A stretch of 64,000 nt of DNA from Micromonospora sp. DSM 45708 (GTDB lineage: Bacteria > Actinomycetota > Actinomycetes > Mycobacteriales > Micromonosporaceae). Below the pieces are notes generated by a model that saw nothing but the letters and a program-made list of their open reading frames with translations, had not been told where the DNA came from and made no database searches. Shown one piece after another: positions 31,616 through 42,682 of this stretch; the first letter of the stretch is position 1; every line of letters starts with the position of its first letter. Where the stretch lies: positions 3,410,001-3,474,000 of the forward strand of contig NZ_CP154796.1 in assembly GCF_039566955.1 (NCBI RefSeq), given 5' to 3'. The translations under genes were made by a program, and so were the position numbers.

Positions 31616-32455
31616 TCAGCCGCCGGGGTTCTCCATCCGGCCGGACACCACGCCCTCCGCGATCGCCGCCGTCTCGGCGTCGGTGAGCCGGTGGGTGCCC
31701 TCGGCCGTCGCGGTCATCACGACCGGGTAGATCCGCCGGGTGAGGTCGGGGCCGCCGGTGGCGGTGTCGTCGTCCGCGGCGTCGTAGAGCGCCTCGACGG
31801 CCAACCGCGTCGCGTCGTCGACCGACAGGCCGGCCCGGAAGCGCTTCTTCAGCGCGGACTTGGCGAACAGCGAACCGGAGCCGATCGCGTCGTAACCGGT
31901 CTCCTCGTAGGGGCCGCCGGTCACGTCGAAGCTGAAGATCCGGCCGGCCCGCGCCGGGTCGCTCGCGGCCAGGTCGAAGCCGGCGAACAGCGGGACCACG
32001 GCCAGGCCCTGCATGGCCGCGCCCAGGTTGCCCCGGATCATCGAGGCCAGCCGGTTGGCCTTGCCGTCGAGCGAGAGCATCGCGCCCTCGATCTTCTCGT
32101 AGTGCTCCAGCTCCACCTGGAACAGTCGCATCAGCTCGATGCCGATGCCCGCGGTGCCCGCGATGCCGACCAGCGAGTACGCGTCGGCCGGGTGCACCTT
32201 CTCGATGTCGCGCTGGGCGATCAGGTTGCCCATCGTGGCGCGGCGGTCGCCGGCCATGACCACGCCGTTCGCGGCCGCGATCGCCACGATGGTGGTCGCG
32301 TGCGGCGCCATGTCGGCGGCCATGCCGGGCGGCAGCGGCCGACGACCCGGCAGCATCTCGGGGGCCACCTTGCTCAGGAACGTGGTGAAGGAGGACGTCC
32401 CCGCGTTGGTGAACACATCTGGAAGACGCCCGGATGGATCAAAACCCGCTGCCAC
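31616..32455 (-). CDS. prcB: Proteasome beta subunit PrcB
   Basis: A 279-residue beta-type subunit with a 53-residue propeptide ([13 protein letters not shown] is typical) that is removed to expose Thr54, the N-terminal nucleophile (HA/TTIVAI). Catalytic partners Asp and Lys are in [11 protein letters not shown]; the SGS near the middle ([16 protein letters not shown]) is also conserved. It cleaves unfolded pupylated proteins in the inner rings. I chose GTG 32455 because AGAGGA lies 6 nt upstream and the propeptide begins [15 protein letters not shown]. The first 82 bp are overlapped by the decayed endonuclease gene in another frame. Confidence 0.96.
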   Translation of the reverse strand: MAAGFDPSGRLPDVFTNAGTSSFTTFLSKVAPEMLPGRRPLPPGMAADMAPHATTIVAIAAANGVVMAGDRRATMGNLIAQRDIEKVHPADAYSLVGIAGTAGIGIELMRLFQVELEHYEKIEGAMLSLDGKANRLASMIRGNLGAAMQGLAVVPLFAGFDLAASDPARAGRIFSFDVTGGPYEETGYDAIGSGSLFAKSALKKRFRAGLSVDDATRLAVEALYDAADDDTATGGPDLTRRIYPVVMTATAEGTHRLTDAETAAIAEGVVSGRMENPGG

Positions 32456-32918
32456 GTGGTTCCTCTCAGGTACGTGATCGCCCTGGCCAGGCTGTCGGGA
32501 CTGTCCCGGGACTGACCAAGGCCACCGTTGCAGTTGAAGCAGAGTATCCCGCGGACCCATCCGGTGCGATGATCGTGGTCCAGATGTTCCGGATCGGGAC
32601 GCGGACGGATCGCGCACACGCCGCCCGGCTCGGCCAGGAGTTCCTGGAACTCCTTCTCCCCGACGCCGTAGCGACGACGCAGGTGGCACTCGCGACTGCC
32701 GCCGTACAGGCGCAGCCGTGTTTCCATTCGCCGCTCGTCCGGCAACGGCGGTGGCCGTCCCGAACAGCCGGAAGCTCGCGCGCCTCTCGGCCGTGCTTCT
32801 CCTTCAGGCGCTTGGCACAGCTCGCCTTCGCACGAAGGTTGAAGCACGGTTGGCGGTAGCTACCGCACCCATCGGGCCGCCGACTGTCGGCACGGAACTC
32901 GTCGAGCACCCCAGACAT
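32374..32918 (-). pseudogene. Decayed endonuclease VII-like (HNH, zinc) gene between pup and prcB
   Basis: Two frames together resemble an actinobacterial endonuclease VII-type protein. Frame one (from ATG 32918) encodes DEFRADSRRPDG, then [20 protein letters not shown] and [13 protein letters not shown]. Frame two resumes at about 32733 with [19 protein letters not shown], then [20 protein letters not shown] and the end RAITYLRG. A frameshift plus a deletion of about 25 codons joins them. Several zinc-ribbon Cys are lost: CRTS for CxxC, CAIR for CAIC, and YRQPC for YCxPC. The HNH core LDHDH is intact, but the protein is unlikely to fold. The second frame runs into prcB. It lies in the pup-prcB operon. 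Confidence 0.75.
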
Positions 32919-32940
32919 GTCTGATTTGCCCAACTATGCC

Positions 32941-33147
32941 CTACTCGCCGCCCTTTTGGACATAGCCTCTCACGAATTCCTCCGCGTTCTCCTCCAGGAC
33001 GGAGTCGATCTCGTCGAGCAGGTCGTCGACGTCCTCGGTGATCTCGGCGTGCCGCTCGGCCACCTCGGGATTGGCCTGCGCGGTGACCTCCTCGACCTCC
33101 TCGTGGGACTTGCCGGACTGGGTCTGCCCACCCTCTTGCGTCGCCAT
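32941..33147 (-). CDS. pup: Prokaryotic ubiquitin-like protein Pup
   Basis: A 68-residue disordered protein, the tag attached by PafA. It has the conserved Arc-binding helix region (VDDLLDEIDSVLEENAEEFV) and ends RGYVQKGGE. The terminal residue is Glu, so it can be ligated without prior deamidation by Dop, unlike the mycobacterial form ending in Gln. GGAGG lies upstream of ATG 33147. It is followed by the endonuclease remnant and then prcB, and preceded by dop. Confidence 0.97.
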   Translation of the reverse strand: MATQEGGQTQSGKSHEEVEEVTAQANPEVAERHAEITEDVDDLLDEIDSVLEENAEEFVRGYVQKGGE

Positions 33148-33253
33148 GGTGGTGCCTCCTCCACGATCGCCTGCGATCAACTTACCTCGCGCGGGCGACG
33201 AAAAGCCCGCCGCGCGCCGGGTTCGGCACGCAACGGGCCTTCCGGCACCCGGC

Positions 33254-34771
33254 TCAGCCGCCGGTCAGCAGCTCCAGCAGATCCTTGGCGCTCTCGCACC
33301 TGTCGAAGAGCTGGCCGACGTGCGCGCGGGTGCCCCGCTCGGGCTCCATCATCGGCACCCGGACCAGCGACTCCCGACCCACGTCGAAGATGACCGAGTC
33401 CCAACTCGCGGCGACCACCTCGGAGGCGTACTGGGCCAGGCACCGGCCGCGGAAGTAGGCCCGGGTGTCCTCCGGCGGCTCGGTCATCGCGGTGCGGGTC
33501 TGCTCTTCGGTGAGCAGCGTCTTCATCGAGCCGCGCTGGACCAGCCGGTGGTAGAGGCCCTTCTCCGGCCGGACGTCGGAGTACTGCAGGTCGACCAGTT
33601 GCAGCTTGTGCGAGCCCCAGCCGAGCTTCTCCCGCTCCCGGTAGCCCTCCAGCACCCGCAGCTTGGCCACCCAGTCCAACTCGTCGGCGCACTCGAAGGC
33701 GTCACGGCCGAGCCGGTCCAGCACGCTCTCCCAGCGGTCCAGGACGTCGGCGGTCTGCGCGTCCACGTCGGGGCCGTACCGGGCGTCCACGAAGGAACGG
33801 ACCCGTTCCAGGTAGGCCCACTGCACGTCCAGCGCGGTGAGCCGGCGACCGTCGCGCATCCGCATCAGGTGCTTCAGCGACGGATCGTGGCTGACCGCGC
33901 GCAGCTCGCCCACCGGGTCCGCGATGCCCAGGTCGGCGCCGAGCGCCTTCTCCTCGATCATCGCGAGGATCAGCGACGTGGTGCCGACCTTGAGGAACGT
34001 GGAGATCTCGGAGAGATTGGCGTCGCCGATGATGACGTGCAGGCGGCGGTACTTGTCGGCGTCCGCGTGCGGCTCGTCGCGGGTGTTGATGATGGGCCGC
34101 TTGAGCGTGGTCTCCAGTCCGACCTCGACCTCGAAGAAGTCAGCACGTTGGGAGATCTGGAAGCCGCTCTGGCCGCCGTCCTGGCCGATGCCCACGCGGC
34201 CGGCGCCGCAGACGATCTGCCGGGTCACGAAGAACGGCGTCAGGTACGCCACGATGTCGGCGAACGGCGTCTGCCGGCGCATCAGGTAGTTCTCGTGCGC
34301 GCCGTAGCTGGCGCCCTTGTTGTCGGTGTTGTTCTTGTAGAGGTGGATCGGTTGGGTGCCCGGGATGGTGGCGGCCCGCCGGGCCGCCTCGGCCATCACC
34401 CGCTCGCCCGCCTTGTCCCAGCGGACCACGTCGAGCGGGGTGGTCACCTCCGGGGTGGAGTATTCGGGGTGGGCGTGGTCGACGTAGAGCCGGGCGCCGT
34501 TGGTGAGTATCACGTTGGCCAGCCCGAGGTCCTCGTCGGCGAGCGCCTCGGCCGGGTCGTACGCCGCCCCGGAGTAGGTGAATCCCCGGGCGTCGCGCAG
34601 CGGCGACTCCTCCTCGTAGTCCCAGCGGGCGCGTCCGCCCCGGTTGAGTTCCGGTCGCGCCCCGTAGGCGTTGACCACCTGCGAGGAGGTGACCATCGGG
34701 TTGGCTCCGGCCTGGCCGGGCACGGAGATGCCGTACTCGACCTCGGTGCCCATGATCCGTCTGACGCTCAT
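33254..34771 (-). CDS. dop: Depupylase/deamidase Dop
   Basis: A 505-residue relative of PafA. It has [11 protein letters not shown] at the N-terminus, [15 protein letters not shown] with the catalytic Asp98, the long Dop-specific insert after residue 40 ([20 protein letters not shown]), [18 protein letters not shown], and [14 protein letters not shown]. It removes Pup from substrates. Because Pup here ends in Glu, the deamidase step is not needed and depupylation is its likely main role. ATG 34771 gives the family start [14 protein letters not shown]; the frame extends 19 codons upstream. Confidence 0.96.
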   Translation of the reverse strand: MSVRRIMGTEVEYGISVPGQAGANPMVTSSQVVNAYGARPELNRGGRARWDYEEESPLRDARGFTYSGAAYDPAEALADEDLGLANVILTNGARLYVDHAHPEYSTPEVTTPLDVVRWDKAGERVMAEAARRAATIPGTQPIHLYKNNTDNKGASYGAHENYLMRRQTPFADIVAYLTPFFVTRQIVCGAGRVGIGQDGGQSGFQISQRADFFEVEVGLETTLKRPIINTRDEPHADADKYRRLHVIIGDANLSEISTFLKVGTTSLILAMIEEKALGADLGIADPVGELRAVSHDPSLKHLMRMRDGRRLTALDVQWAYLERVRSFVDARYGPDVDAQTADVLDRWESVLDRLGRDAFECADELDWVAKLRVLEGYREREKLGWGSHKLQLVDLQYSDVRPEKGLYHRLVQRGSMKTLLTEEQTRTAMTEPPEDTRAYFRGRCLAQYASEVVAASWDSVIFDVGRESLVRVPMMEPERGTRAHVGQLFDRCESAKDLLELLTGG

Positions 34772-34981
34772 CGACCTGCCCGCTCCGCTCGCCGTCCCGG
34801 TCCCCGTCACGTCGAGCGTAGTCGGCACATCGACGCCAGGTGGCGTGCCGGGCTCCCGGCGGGCGGGGTGGCGTGGCGGGCGGGACGGCCGGAGCAGGGG
34901 TTTCTCCGTCCGGCGGCCCCGTCACGACCGGCCGAAGCAGTTCCTCAAGGGGCGCGCCCGCTCCGGGTGCCCGGGACACGA

Positions 34982-35020
34982 CCGACCGGGGCGGCGCCGG
35001 TGTGGCGCCGCCCCGGTCGG
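34982..35020 (-). terminator. Terminator of arc
   Basis: Perfect 17-bp arms (34982-34998 and 35004-35020) with a 5-nt loop, 8 bp past the arc stop. It implies that dop and the genes after it have a separate promoter; TACGCT at about 34815 on the minus strand is a candidate. Confidence 0.85.
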
Positions 35021-35028
35021 GGTCGAAC

Positions 35029-36810
35029 TCAGAGGTACTGGCCGGTGTTGCTGGCGGTCTCGATGGACCGGCCGGCCTCGGTGCCCTTGCCGCCGGAGAC
35101 GAGCGTGCGGATGTAGACGATCCGCTCGCCCTTCTTGCCGGAGATGCGGGCCCAGTCGTCCGGGTTGGTGGTGTTGGGCAGGTCCTCGTTCTCCCGGAAC
35201 TCGTCGACGCACGCGTCGAGCAGGTGCTGCAACCGCAGCCCCTTGCGCCCGGAGGTGAGGAACTCCTTGATGGCCATCTTCTTGCCCCGGTCGACGATGT
35301 TCTGGATCATCGCGCCGGAGTTGAAGTCCTTGAAGTAGAGGACTTCCTTGTCGCCGTTGGCGTAGGTGACCTCGAGGAAGCGGTTCTCCTCGGTCTCGGA
35401 GTACATCCGCAGGACGACGGCGTCGATCATCGCGGCGACGGTGGCCTGCGGGTCGCTGCCGTGCTCGGCCAGGTCATCCGCGTGCAACGGCAGGTCGGCC
35501 AGGACGTACTTCGTAAAGATGTCCTTGGCCGCCTCGGCGTCCGGCCGCTCGATCTTGATCTTCACATCGAGCCGGCCGGGGCGCAGGATCGCCGGGTCGA
35601 TCATGTCTTCCCGGTTGGAGGCGCCGATGACGATGACGTTCTCCAGCCCCTCCACGCCGTCGATCTCGCTGAGCAGCTGGGGGACGATGGTGTTCTCCAC
35701 GTCGGAGGAGACACCGGAGCCGCGGGTGCGGAAGATCGAGTCCATCTCGTCGAAGAACACGATCACCGGGGTGCCCTCGCCGGCCTTCTCCCGGGCGCGC
35801 TGGAAGATCAGCCGGATGTGCCGCTCGGTCTCCCCGACGTACTTGTTGAGCAGCTCGGGACCCTTGATGTTGAGGAAGAAGCTGGTGTGCCGCTCCTGAC
35901 CCAACCGCTCGGCGATCTTCTTGGCGAGCGAGTTGGCCACCGCCTTGGCGATCAGCGTCTTGCCACAGCCGGGCGGACCGTAGAGCAGGATGCCCTTCGG
36001 CGGCCGGAGCTGGTGCTCGCGGAACAGGTCGGCGTGCAGGAACGGCAGCTCCACCGCGTCGCGGATCTGCTCGATCTGCGCCTGGAGGCCACCGATGTCC
36101 TCGTAGTCGACATCGGGCACCTCCTCCAGGACCAGCTCCTCGACCTCGCTCTTCGGGATCCGCTCGTAGGCGTACGCCGAGCGGGGCTCGATCATGAGTG
36201 AGTCGCCGGCCCGGATCGGGCTGCCGATCAGCGTCTCGGCGAGGTGCACGATGCGCTCCTCGTCCGAGTGGGAGACCACCAGCGCGCGGTCACCCGGCGC
36301 GCCGTCCGGACCGACCAGGATCTCCTTGAGCATCACCACCTCGCCGACCCGCTCGAAGCCGAACGCGTCGACGATGTTGAGCGCGTCGTTGAGCAGCACC
36401 TCCTGCCCACGGCGCAGCTCGTCGGCCTCCAGCGAGGGCGAGACGGCGACGCGGAGCTTGCGCCCGCCGGTGAACACATCCACCGTGCCGTCGTCGTGCT
36501 TCGCCAGGAAGACGCCGTAGCCACTGGGTGGCTGGGCGAGCCGGTCGATCTCCTCCTTGAGCGTCACGATCTGCGCGCGAGCCTCCTTGAGGGTGCTCAC
36601 GAGTCGCTCGTTGTTCTCGGTCAGCCGCGCCAACTGCGCCTGGGTGGCCGCCAGCCGCTCTTCGAGCTGCCGGACGTGTCGGGGGCTTTCGGTCAACTTG
36701 CGCCGCACCAGAGCGAGTTCCTCTTGCAGGAACGCGACCTGCGTGGAGAGATCGTGGGCTTCCTTTTCCCACCGTGCGGCGCGCGAGTCCGCGTCGTCGC
36801 TGCGTGCCAC
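35029..36810 (-). CDS. arc: Proteasome-associated AAA ATPase Arc/Mpa
   Basis: A 593-residue hexameric unfoldase. An N-terminal coiled coil (about 15-90) binds Pup, followed by two OB folds (about 95-235) and a AAA module with Walker A GPPGCGKT (278-285), Walker [11 protein letters not shown] and arginine-finger region ILRPGRLD. The C-terminus TGQYL matches the docking motif that opens the proteasome gate. It unfolds pupylated proteins into PrcAB. GTG 36810 is preceded by GGGGAGG. It is divergent from the ferredoxin gene and terminated separately from dop. Confidence 0.97.
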   Translation of the reverse strand: MARSDDADSRAARWEKEAHDLSTQVAFLQEELALVRRKLTESPRHVRQLEERLAATQAQLARLTENNERLVSTLKEARAQIVTLKEEIDRLAQPPSGYGVFLAKHDDGTVDVFTGGRKLRVAVSPSLEADELRRGQEVLLNDALNIVDAFGFERVGEVVMLKEILVGPDGAPGDRALVVSHSDEERIVHLAETLIGSPIRAGDSLMIEPRSAYAYERIPKSEVEELVLEEVPDVDYEDIGGLQAQIEQIRDAVELPFLHADLFREHQLRPPKGILLYGPPGCGKTLIAKAVANSLAKKIAERLGQERHTSFFLNIKGPELLNKYVGETERHIRLIFQRAREKAGEGTPVIVFFDEMDSIFRTRGSGVSSDVENTIVPQLLSEIDGVEGLENVIVIGASNREDMIDPAILRPGRLDVKIKIERPDAEAAKDIFTKYVLADLPLHADDLAEHGSDPQATVAAMIDAVVLRMYSETEENRFLEVTYANGDKEVLYFKDFNSGAMIQNIVDRGKKMAIKEFLTSGRKGLRLQHLLDACVDEFRENEDLPNTTNPDDWARISGKKGERIVYIRTLVSGGKGTEAGRSIETASNTGQYL

Positions 36811-36987
36811 GTCCCACCTCCCCGGGGGGCTTGAACGTTCTGAGCTAACACTAGCCGCTATGAGCCCGATTCGGTCCTCCGCAACGCGCTCGTCACCGAA
36901 GCTTGATCGCCAAGGGCTGGTCGACGGGCGGGTACGGGCGTTCGGGTACCGTCGGAGTCCGGGACGGGAGAACATGGGGGGTGCTTC

Positions 36988-37281
36988 GTGACCGACGTCG
37001 CGACCGACCAGTTGCAGGTCTGGGTCGACCAGGACCTCTGCACGGGTGACGGGCTGTGCGTGCAGTACGCACCGGAGGTCTTCGAGTTCGACGTCGACGG
37101 CCTGGCGTACGTCAAGGGCCCCGACGGCGAGCTGCGACAGGCCCCGGGCGCCCGGGTGGACGTGCCGGAGCACCTGCGCCTCGAGGTGATCGACTCGGCG
37201 AAGGAGTGCCCGGGCGAGTGCATCCACGTGACGCGGGCCAGCGACGGCGTCGAGGTGGCCGGCCCGGAGGCCGAGGACTGA
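36988..37281 (+). CDS. Small ferredoxin (single Fe-S cluster)
   Basis: A 97-residue ferredoxin with one cluster-binding set: [15 protein letters not shown] and the distal CPGECIHV. Having three or four cluster Cys and no second cluster fits the Fer4_13/Fer4_15 type that carries electrons to P450s or other oxidoreductases. The acidic tail (VAGPEAED) is usual. GTG 36988 starts the family-like [18 protein letters not shown]. It is divergent from arc, with TACCGT about 45 nt upstream as a possible -10. The partner is unknown. Confidence 0.88.
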   Translation: MTDVATDQLQVWVDQDLCTGDGLCVQYAPEVFEFDVDGLAYVKGPDGELRQAPGARVDVPEHLRLEVIDSAKECPGECIHVTRASDGVEVAGPEAED

Positions 37282-37286
37282 CGCAC

Positions 37287-37329
37287 GCACGACGCGGGCC
37301 GGGGACGGCGTCCCCGGCCCGCGTCGTGC
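37287..37329. terminator. Bidirectional terminator between ferredoxin and DUF5998-like genes
   Basis: Perfect 19-bp arms (37287-37305 and 37311-37329) with a 5-nt loop, 5 bp after the ferredoxin stop and 18 bp from the convergent stop. Confidence 0.88.
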
Positions 37330-37347
37330 CGCCGTGCCCCCGTCGGC

Positions 37348-37920
37348 TCAGAGCATGGGTCGGCCGACCACCGAGGCCACCAGCCGGGCGAACTCCTCCA
37401 GCCGGGTGATCTGCCCCGCGCCGCCGTCGTCGAGGGTCTTGCCGAAACGCAGCGCGTCGTGCCGCGGGGTGCCGGCCGCCTCGTCACTCGGCGGCGCCTC
37501 GTCCAGCGAGCTGAGCAGCAGGTACACGTCGATGCTGTCGACCCGGACCGTGCCGTCCTCGGCGCGGGTGAGCCGGCGCCGGCAGCCGACCTCGGTGACC
37601 GTGGAGACCGGCACCACCCGCAGCGACGAGGTCATCGCGCCGGGTGGCCCCTCCCCGGGCGGGACGTCCTCGCCGTGCCAGAGCACCAGCCGGCTGCCGT
37701 CGCAGACGACGACCTCCTGCCACACCCCGTTCACCTCGTTGACGAAGCGTTCCAGCGTGAAGCCGAGCACGGAGGCGCCGCGCAGCACCCCGCCGAGCGC
37801 CTCCAGGGCGATGTCGGGGTCCCGCAGGTAGGCCCGGGCGGCCGATTCCAGGTCGGCGTAGGGCGACCAGTCGGGGAAGACGGCGGGCATCTCGCCGTTG
37901 CCGTAGCCGGGACTGCTCAC
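37348..37920 (-). CDS. Conserved actinobacterial protein, DUF5998-like
   Basis: A 190-residue soluble protein with no signal peptide. A VARAYLRDPDIALEALGG-like helix leads to a beta-rich half with RLVLWHGEDVPPGEGPPGA and VRVDSIDVYLLLSS. It resembles the DUF5998 family found beside trmI in many actinomycetes. It has no known function and I see no catalytic signature. GTG 37920 lies after GGGAGGTGGC. It is downstream of trmI on the same strand, separated by 149 bp. Confidence 0.72.
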   Translation of the reverse strand: MSSPGYGNGEMPAVFPDWSPYADLESAARAYLRDPDIALEALGGVLRGASVLGFTLERFVNEVNGVWQEVVVCDGSRLVLWHGEDVPPGEGPPGAMTSSLRVVPVSTVTEVGCRRRLTRAEDGTVRVDSIDVYLLLSSLDEAPPSDEAAGTPRHDALRFGKTLDDGGAGQITRLEEFARLVASVVGRPML

Positions 37921-38069
37921 GCCACCTCCCGTCGACCGGTACCGCCGGGGCCGGGACGGACGCGCCCGCCGCGCGCCCCGGTCCGCTCTGTCATGCTTAC
38001 CGTCTCCGGTGTCGTCGTCCCCACGGGCACACATGATCCGCCCGCCCGTGGCGGTTCGCGCGGCGGGGG

Positions 38070-40166
<2,097 letters not shown>

Positions 40167-40221
40167 CGCGGCCCTGATCATGGTCCGGTGCGGCGACGGC
40201 GGAGGTGTCACACCGGTGGCC

Positions 40222-40227
40222 TAACCT
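40222..40227 (+). promoter_or_regulatory. -10 element of RecB-like gene
   Basis: TAACCT, 7 nt before ATG 40235. It lies inside the open frame starting at 40205, so that longer start is unlikely. Confidence 0.45.
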
Positions 40228-40234
40228 TCCGGAC

Positions 40235-41152
40235 ATGACGGCGGAACCGGTGATCGACACGCAGGGTGACCCGACGACCGAGCCGGCGCCGGTCACGGTG
40301 CGGGCCTCGCTGTCGCCGTCACGGGCGGCCGACTTCAAGACCTGCCCGCTGCTCTACCGGTTCCGCAGCATCGACCGGCTGCCGGAGCGCCCGACGGTCG
40401 AGCAGGCCCGGGGCACGCTGGTGCACGCCGTGCTGGAGCGGCTGTTCGACCTGCCGGCCCCGGCGCGCACCCCGGAGTCGGCCGGCGACCTGGTCGCCCC
40501 GCAGTGGGACCGGCTGGTCACCGAGGAGCCGGAGCTGGCGACGCTGTTCCCCGACGGCGACACGGCCGGCGTGCAGGGGTTCCTCCACTCGGCGGCGGGG
40601 CTGCTGGAGGGCTACTTCGCGGTGGAGGACCCGCGCCGGCTGGAGCCGGCCGAGCGGGAGGCGTTGATCTCCGCGGTGGTCGACGACGAGCTGCTCATCC
40701 GGGGTTATCTCGACCGGCTCGACGTGGCTCCGGACGGCGCGTTGCGGGTGGTCGACTACAAGACCGGCGGCGCGCCGCGCGAGGCGTTCGAGGCGCGGGC
40801 GCTGTTCCAGCTCAAGTTCTACGCGCTGGTGCTGTGGCGCACCCGGGGCGTGGTGCCGCGGGTGCTGCGCCTGCTCTACCTCAAGGACGCCGAGGTCTGC
40901 GACTACGCGCCCGACGCCGACGAGCTGGTGCGCTTCGAGCGCACGGTGGTGGCGCTGTGGCGGGCGATCGAGCAGGCGACCGCGCGGCAGGATTTCCGGC
41001 CCCGGCCGAGCCGGCTCTGCGACTGGTGCAGCCACCAGGCGCTCTGCCCGACCTTCGGCGGCACGCCGCCGCCGTTCCCGGTGGCCGCCGCCGCGCCCGA
41101 CCCGCTGGTGGACGCCCGTTCCCGGCCGGCCGCCCCCGGGGCCGACGAGTGA
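40235..41152 (+). CDS. RecB-family PD-(D/E)XK exonuclease with Fe-S Cys set
   Basis: A 305-residue nuclease. The catalytic core is IRGYLDRLD followed by LRVVDYKTGG (motifs II and III). An AddB-like four-Cys set is visible: one in DFKTCPLLYRFR near the N-terminus and three in LCDWCSHQALC near the C-terminus, which probably bind a 4Fe-4S cluster. It is the stand-alone actinobacterial RecB-like protein (Rv2119-type), probably involved in DNA repair; it lacks a helicase part. ATG 40235 fits a leaderless start. Confidence 0.9.
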   Translation: MTAEPVIDTQGDPTTEPAPVTVRASLSPSRAADFKTCPLLYRFRSIDRLPERPTVEQARGTLVHAVLERLFDLPAPARTPESAGDLVAPQWDRLVTEEPELATLFPDGDTAGVQGFLHSAAGLLEGYFAVEDPRRLEPAEREALISAVVDDELLIRGYLDRLDVAPDGALRVVDYKTGGAPREAFEARALFQLKFYALVLWRTRGVVPRVLRLLYLKDAEVCDYAPDADELVRFERTVVALWRAIEQATARQDFRPRPSRLCDWCSHQALCPTFGGTPPPFPVAAAAPDPLVDARSRPAAPGADE

Positions 41153-41288
41153 GGCTCGTCCCCGCCGGGTGAGCCCCGCTTCGGTTCCGCCCGCGCCCCC
41201 GATCCGCCAGGAGTAACACAAACCCCACGCCCCACACGTCCCCACCCCACGCCGCCCGCTCGCCGCCTCCTCCCCCTCGGCCACCGCC

Positions 41289-41346
41289 CACTTTCACGGA
41301 AAGCGGGGCCATGCAGGCGCCGTTAGCCACTCTTTCCGTGAAAGTG
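41289..41346. repeat. Dispersed hairpin repeat, copy 3
   Basis: Arms 41289-41303 and 41332-41346 (CACTTTCACGGAAAG and its complement). The inner part mixes the sequence type of 12770 on the right side (AGCCACTCTTTCC) with the GC-rich type of the following array on the left (AAAGCGGGGCC). Confidence 0.8.
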
Positions 41347-41405
41347 TCGCCCCTCGGGACCGGAGGTGGGCACGCTCCGCCCGCAGGGCAGGGGCAGGCA
41401 GACCC

Positions 41406-41528
41406 GATGGGCGCACTTTCCGGGGAAGCGGGCGCATGGGAACGCCGATGAGCACGCTTTCCGGGAAAGCGGGCGCACGCGAGCCCCGATGGGCACGCTT
41501 TCCGGGAATGCGGGTGGGTGGCGGGGTG
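41406..41528. repeat. Tandem array: three 41-bp units
   Basis: Units begin at 41406, 41447 and 41488, exactly 41 bp apart. Each holds GATG(G/A)GC(G/A)C(G/A)CTTTCCGGG with the palindromic core CTTTCCGGGAAAG; the first and third have mismatches. Confidence 0.8.
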
Positions 41529-41573
41529 ACGGGGGTGGGTGGGTGGGTGGTGGGTGACGGGGGTGGGTGGGTG
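41512..41573 (+). repeat. G-rich tract with quadruplex potential
   Basis: At least ten runs of three or more G separated by 1-5 bases (GGGTGGGTGG repeated, CGGGGGTGGG), about 170 bp before the response regulator start. Confidence 0.65.
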
Positions 41574-41741
41574 ATCGGATCGGGTCGGCCTGGTCGGGGT
41601 GCGGCGACCGGTCGCCCTCTACGGTGGGGTCCTGCGGACCGGCCGACGCCGGGAGGCGGCTTCCGGGTGTCCGCCCGGCACCCGCCGGACCCGGTCGGCC
41701 CGGTCCCGGGCCGACCGCCGTCCAGCACGACGAGGGACATG

Positions 41742-42425
41742 ATGACCGACGCCGCCGCGCCCCGACCGGTTCGGGTTCTGCTCGCCGACGACCAGCCGCT
41801 GCTGCGGACCGGGTTCCGGATGGTGCTGGGGGTCGAGGACGACCTGGACATCGTGGGTGAGGCCGGCGACGGCGTGGAGGCGGTGGAGCTGTCCCGCCGG
41901 CTGCTGCCCGACGTGGTGTTGATGGACATCCGGATGCCGCGGATGGACGGGGTGGCCGCGACCCGGGCGATCGTGGACGCCCGGCTGCCGGTGCGGGTGC
42001 TGGTGCTGACCACGTTCGAGCTGGACGAGTACGTGGTCGGCGCGTTGCGCGCCGGGGCGAGCGGCTTCCTGGCCAAGGACGTCCCGGCGGAGGATCTGGT
42101 GACCGCGATCCGCACGGTGGCGGCCGGGGAGGCGGTGGTGGCGCCGCGGATCCTGCGCCGGCTGCTGGACCGCTTCGCCGACGTGCTGCCGGACCCGGCG
42201 GCCGTCCCGCCGCGGGTGCTGGACCCGCTGACCGACCGGGAGCGGGAGGTGCTGGTGCAGGTGGCGCGTGGGCTGTCCAACGCCGAGATCGCCCGGGCGC
42301 TGTCGGTCAGCGAGACCACGGTCAAGACGCACGTCGGGCACGTGCTGACCAAGCTGCGGCTGCGGGACCGGGTGCAGGCGGTGGTGCTGGCGTACGAGAC
42401 GGGGCTGGTGCGGCCGGGGAAATAG
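41742..42425 (+). CDS. NarL/FixJ-family response regulator (orphan)
   Basis: A 227-residue regulator: receiver domain with the acidic pair LLADDQ, phosphoacceptor Asp62 in LMDIRMPRMDG and Lys in FLAKDVPAEDL; C-terminal LuxR-type HTH (LTDREREVLVQVARGLSNAEIARALSVSETTVKTHVGHVL). No kinase is next to it. GAGGG lies 5 nt before ATG 41742; ATG 41739 is too close. It is followed after 257 bp by an ABC exporter, which it might control; there is no direct evidence. Confidence 0.92.
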   Translation: MTDAAAPRPVRVLLADDQPLLRTGFRMVLGVEDDLDIVGEAGDGVEAVELSRRLLPDVVLMDIRMPRMDGVAATRAIVDARLPVRVLVLTTFELDEYVVGALRAGASGFLAKDVPAEDLVTAIRTVAAGEAVVAPRILRRLLDRFADVLPDPAAVPPRVLDPLTDREREVLVQVARGLSNAEIARALSVSETTVKTHVGHVLTKLRLRDRVQAVVLAYETGLVRPGK

Positions 42426-42682
42426 GTGGCGACGCTCACGTACCGTGACCAACGGCGGCGGCGCATGGTTGACCATGACGCGACGTGAGGTCCTACCGTC
42501 GGCGCCGCCGGTCGGTCAGGGATCACCCTGAGCCGGTCTGGGGGGCGACCCTCACCGGAAATTCGGCACGGATTCCGCCCGGGGTCGGACGGATCCGTGG
42601 CCGGCGGCACCGAGGATGGAACTGCCGCACCGACCAGCGGGGGCGGTGCGGATCAGCAAGCCAGACGGAAGAGGTAGATGAC

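Larger units (their letters stand above)
41153..41741. other. 589-bp gene-free region with hairpins, a tandem repeat and G-runs
   Basis: It holds, in order, a chimeric copy of the dispersed hairpin (41289-41346), a 41-bp tandem array (41406-41528), a G-rich tract (41512-41573), and an upstream region of the response regulator gene. I see no coding signal: open frames here are low-complexity and overlap each other. Confidence 0.7.

Noticed and set aside
32466..32933. Intact 155-residue coding sequence in the pup-prcB gap
   Set aside because: Its second half loses similarity at GEWK, and the homologous continuation lies in another frame, so it is one piece of a broken gene.
41406..41528. CRISPR array
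   Set aside because: Three units in direct tandem with no spacers between and no cas genes; the period is explained by tandem duplication.
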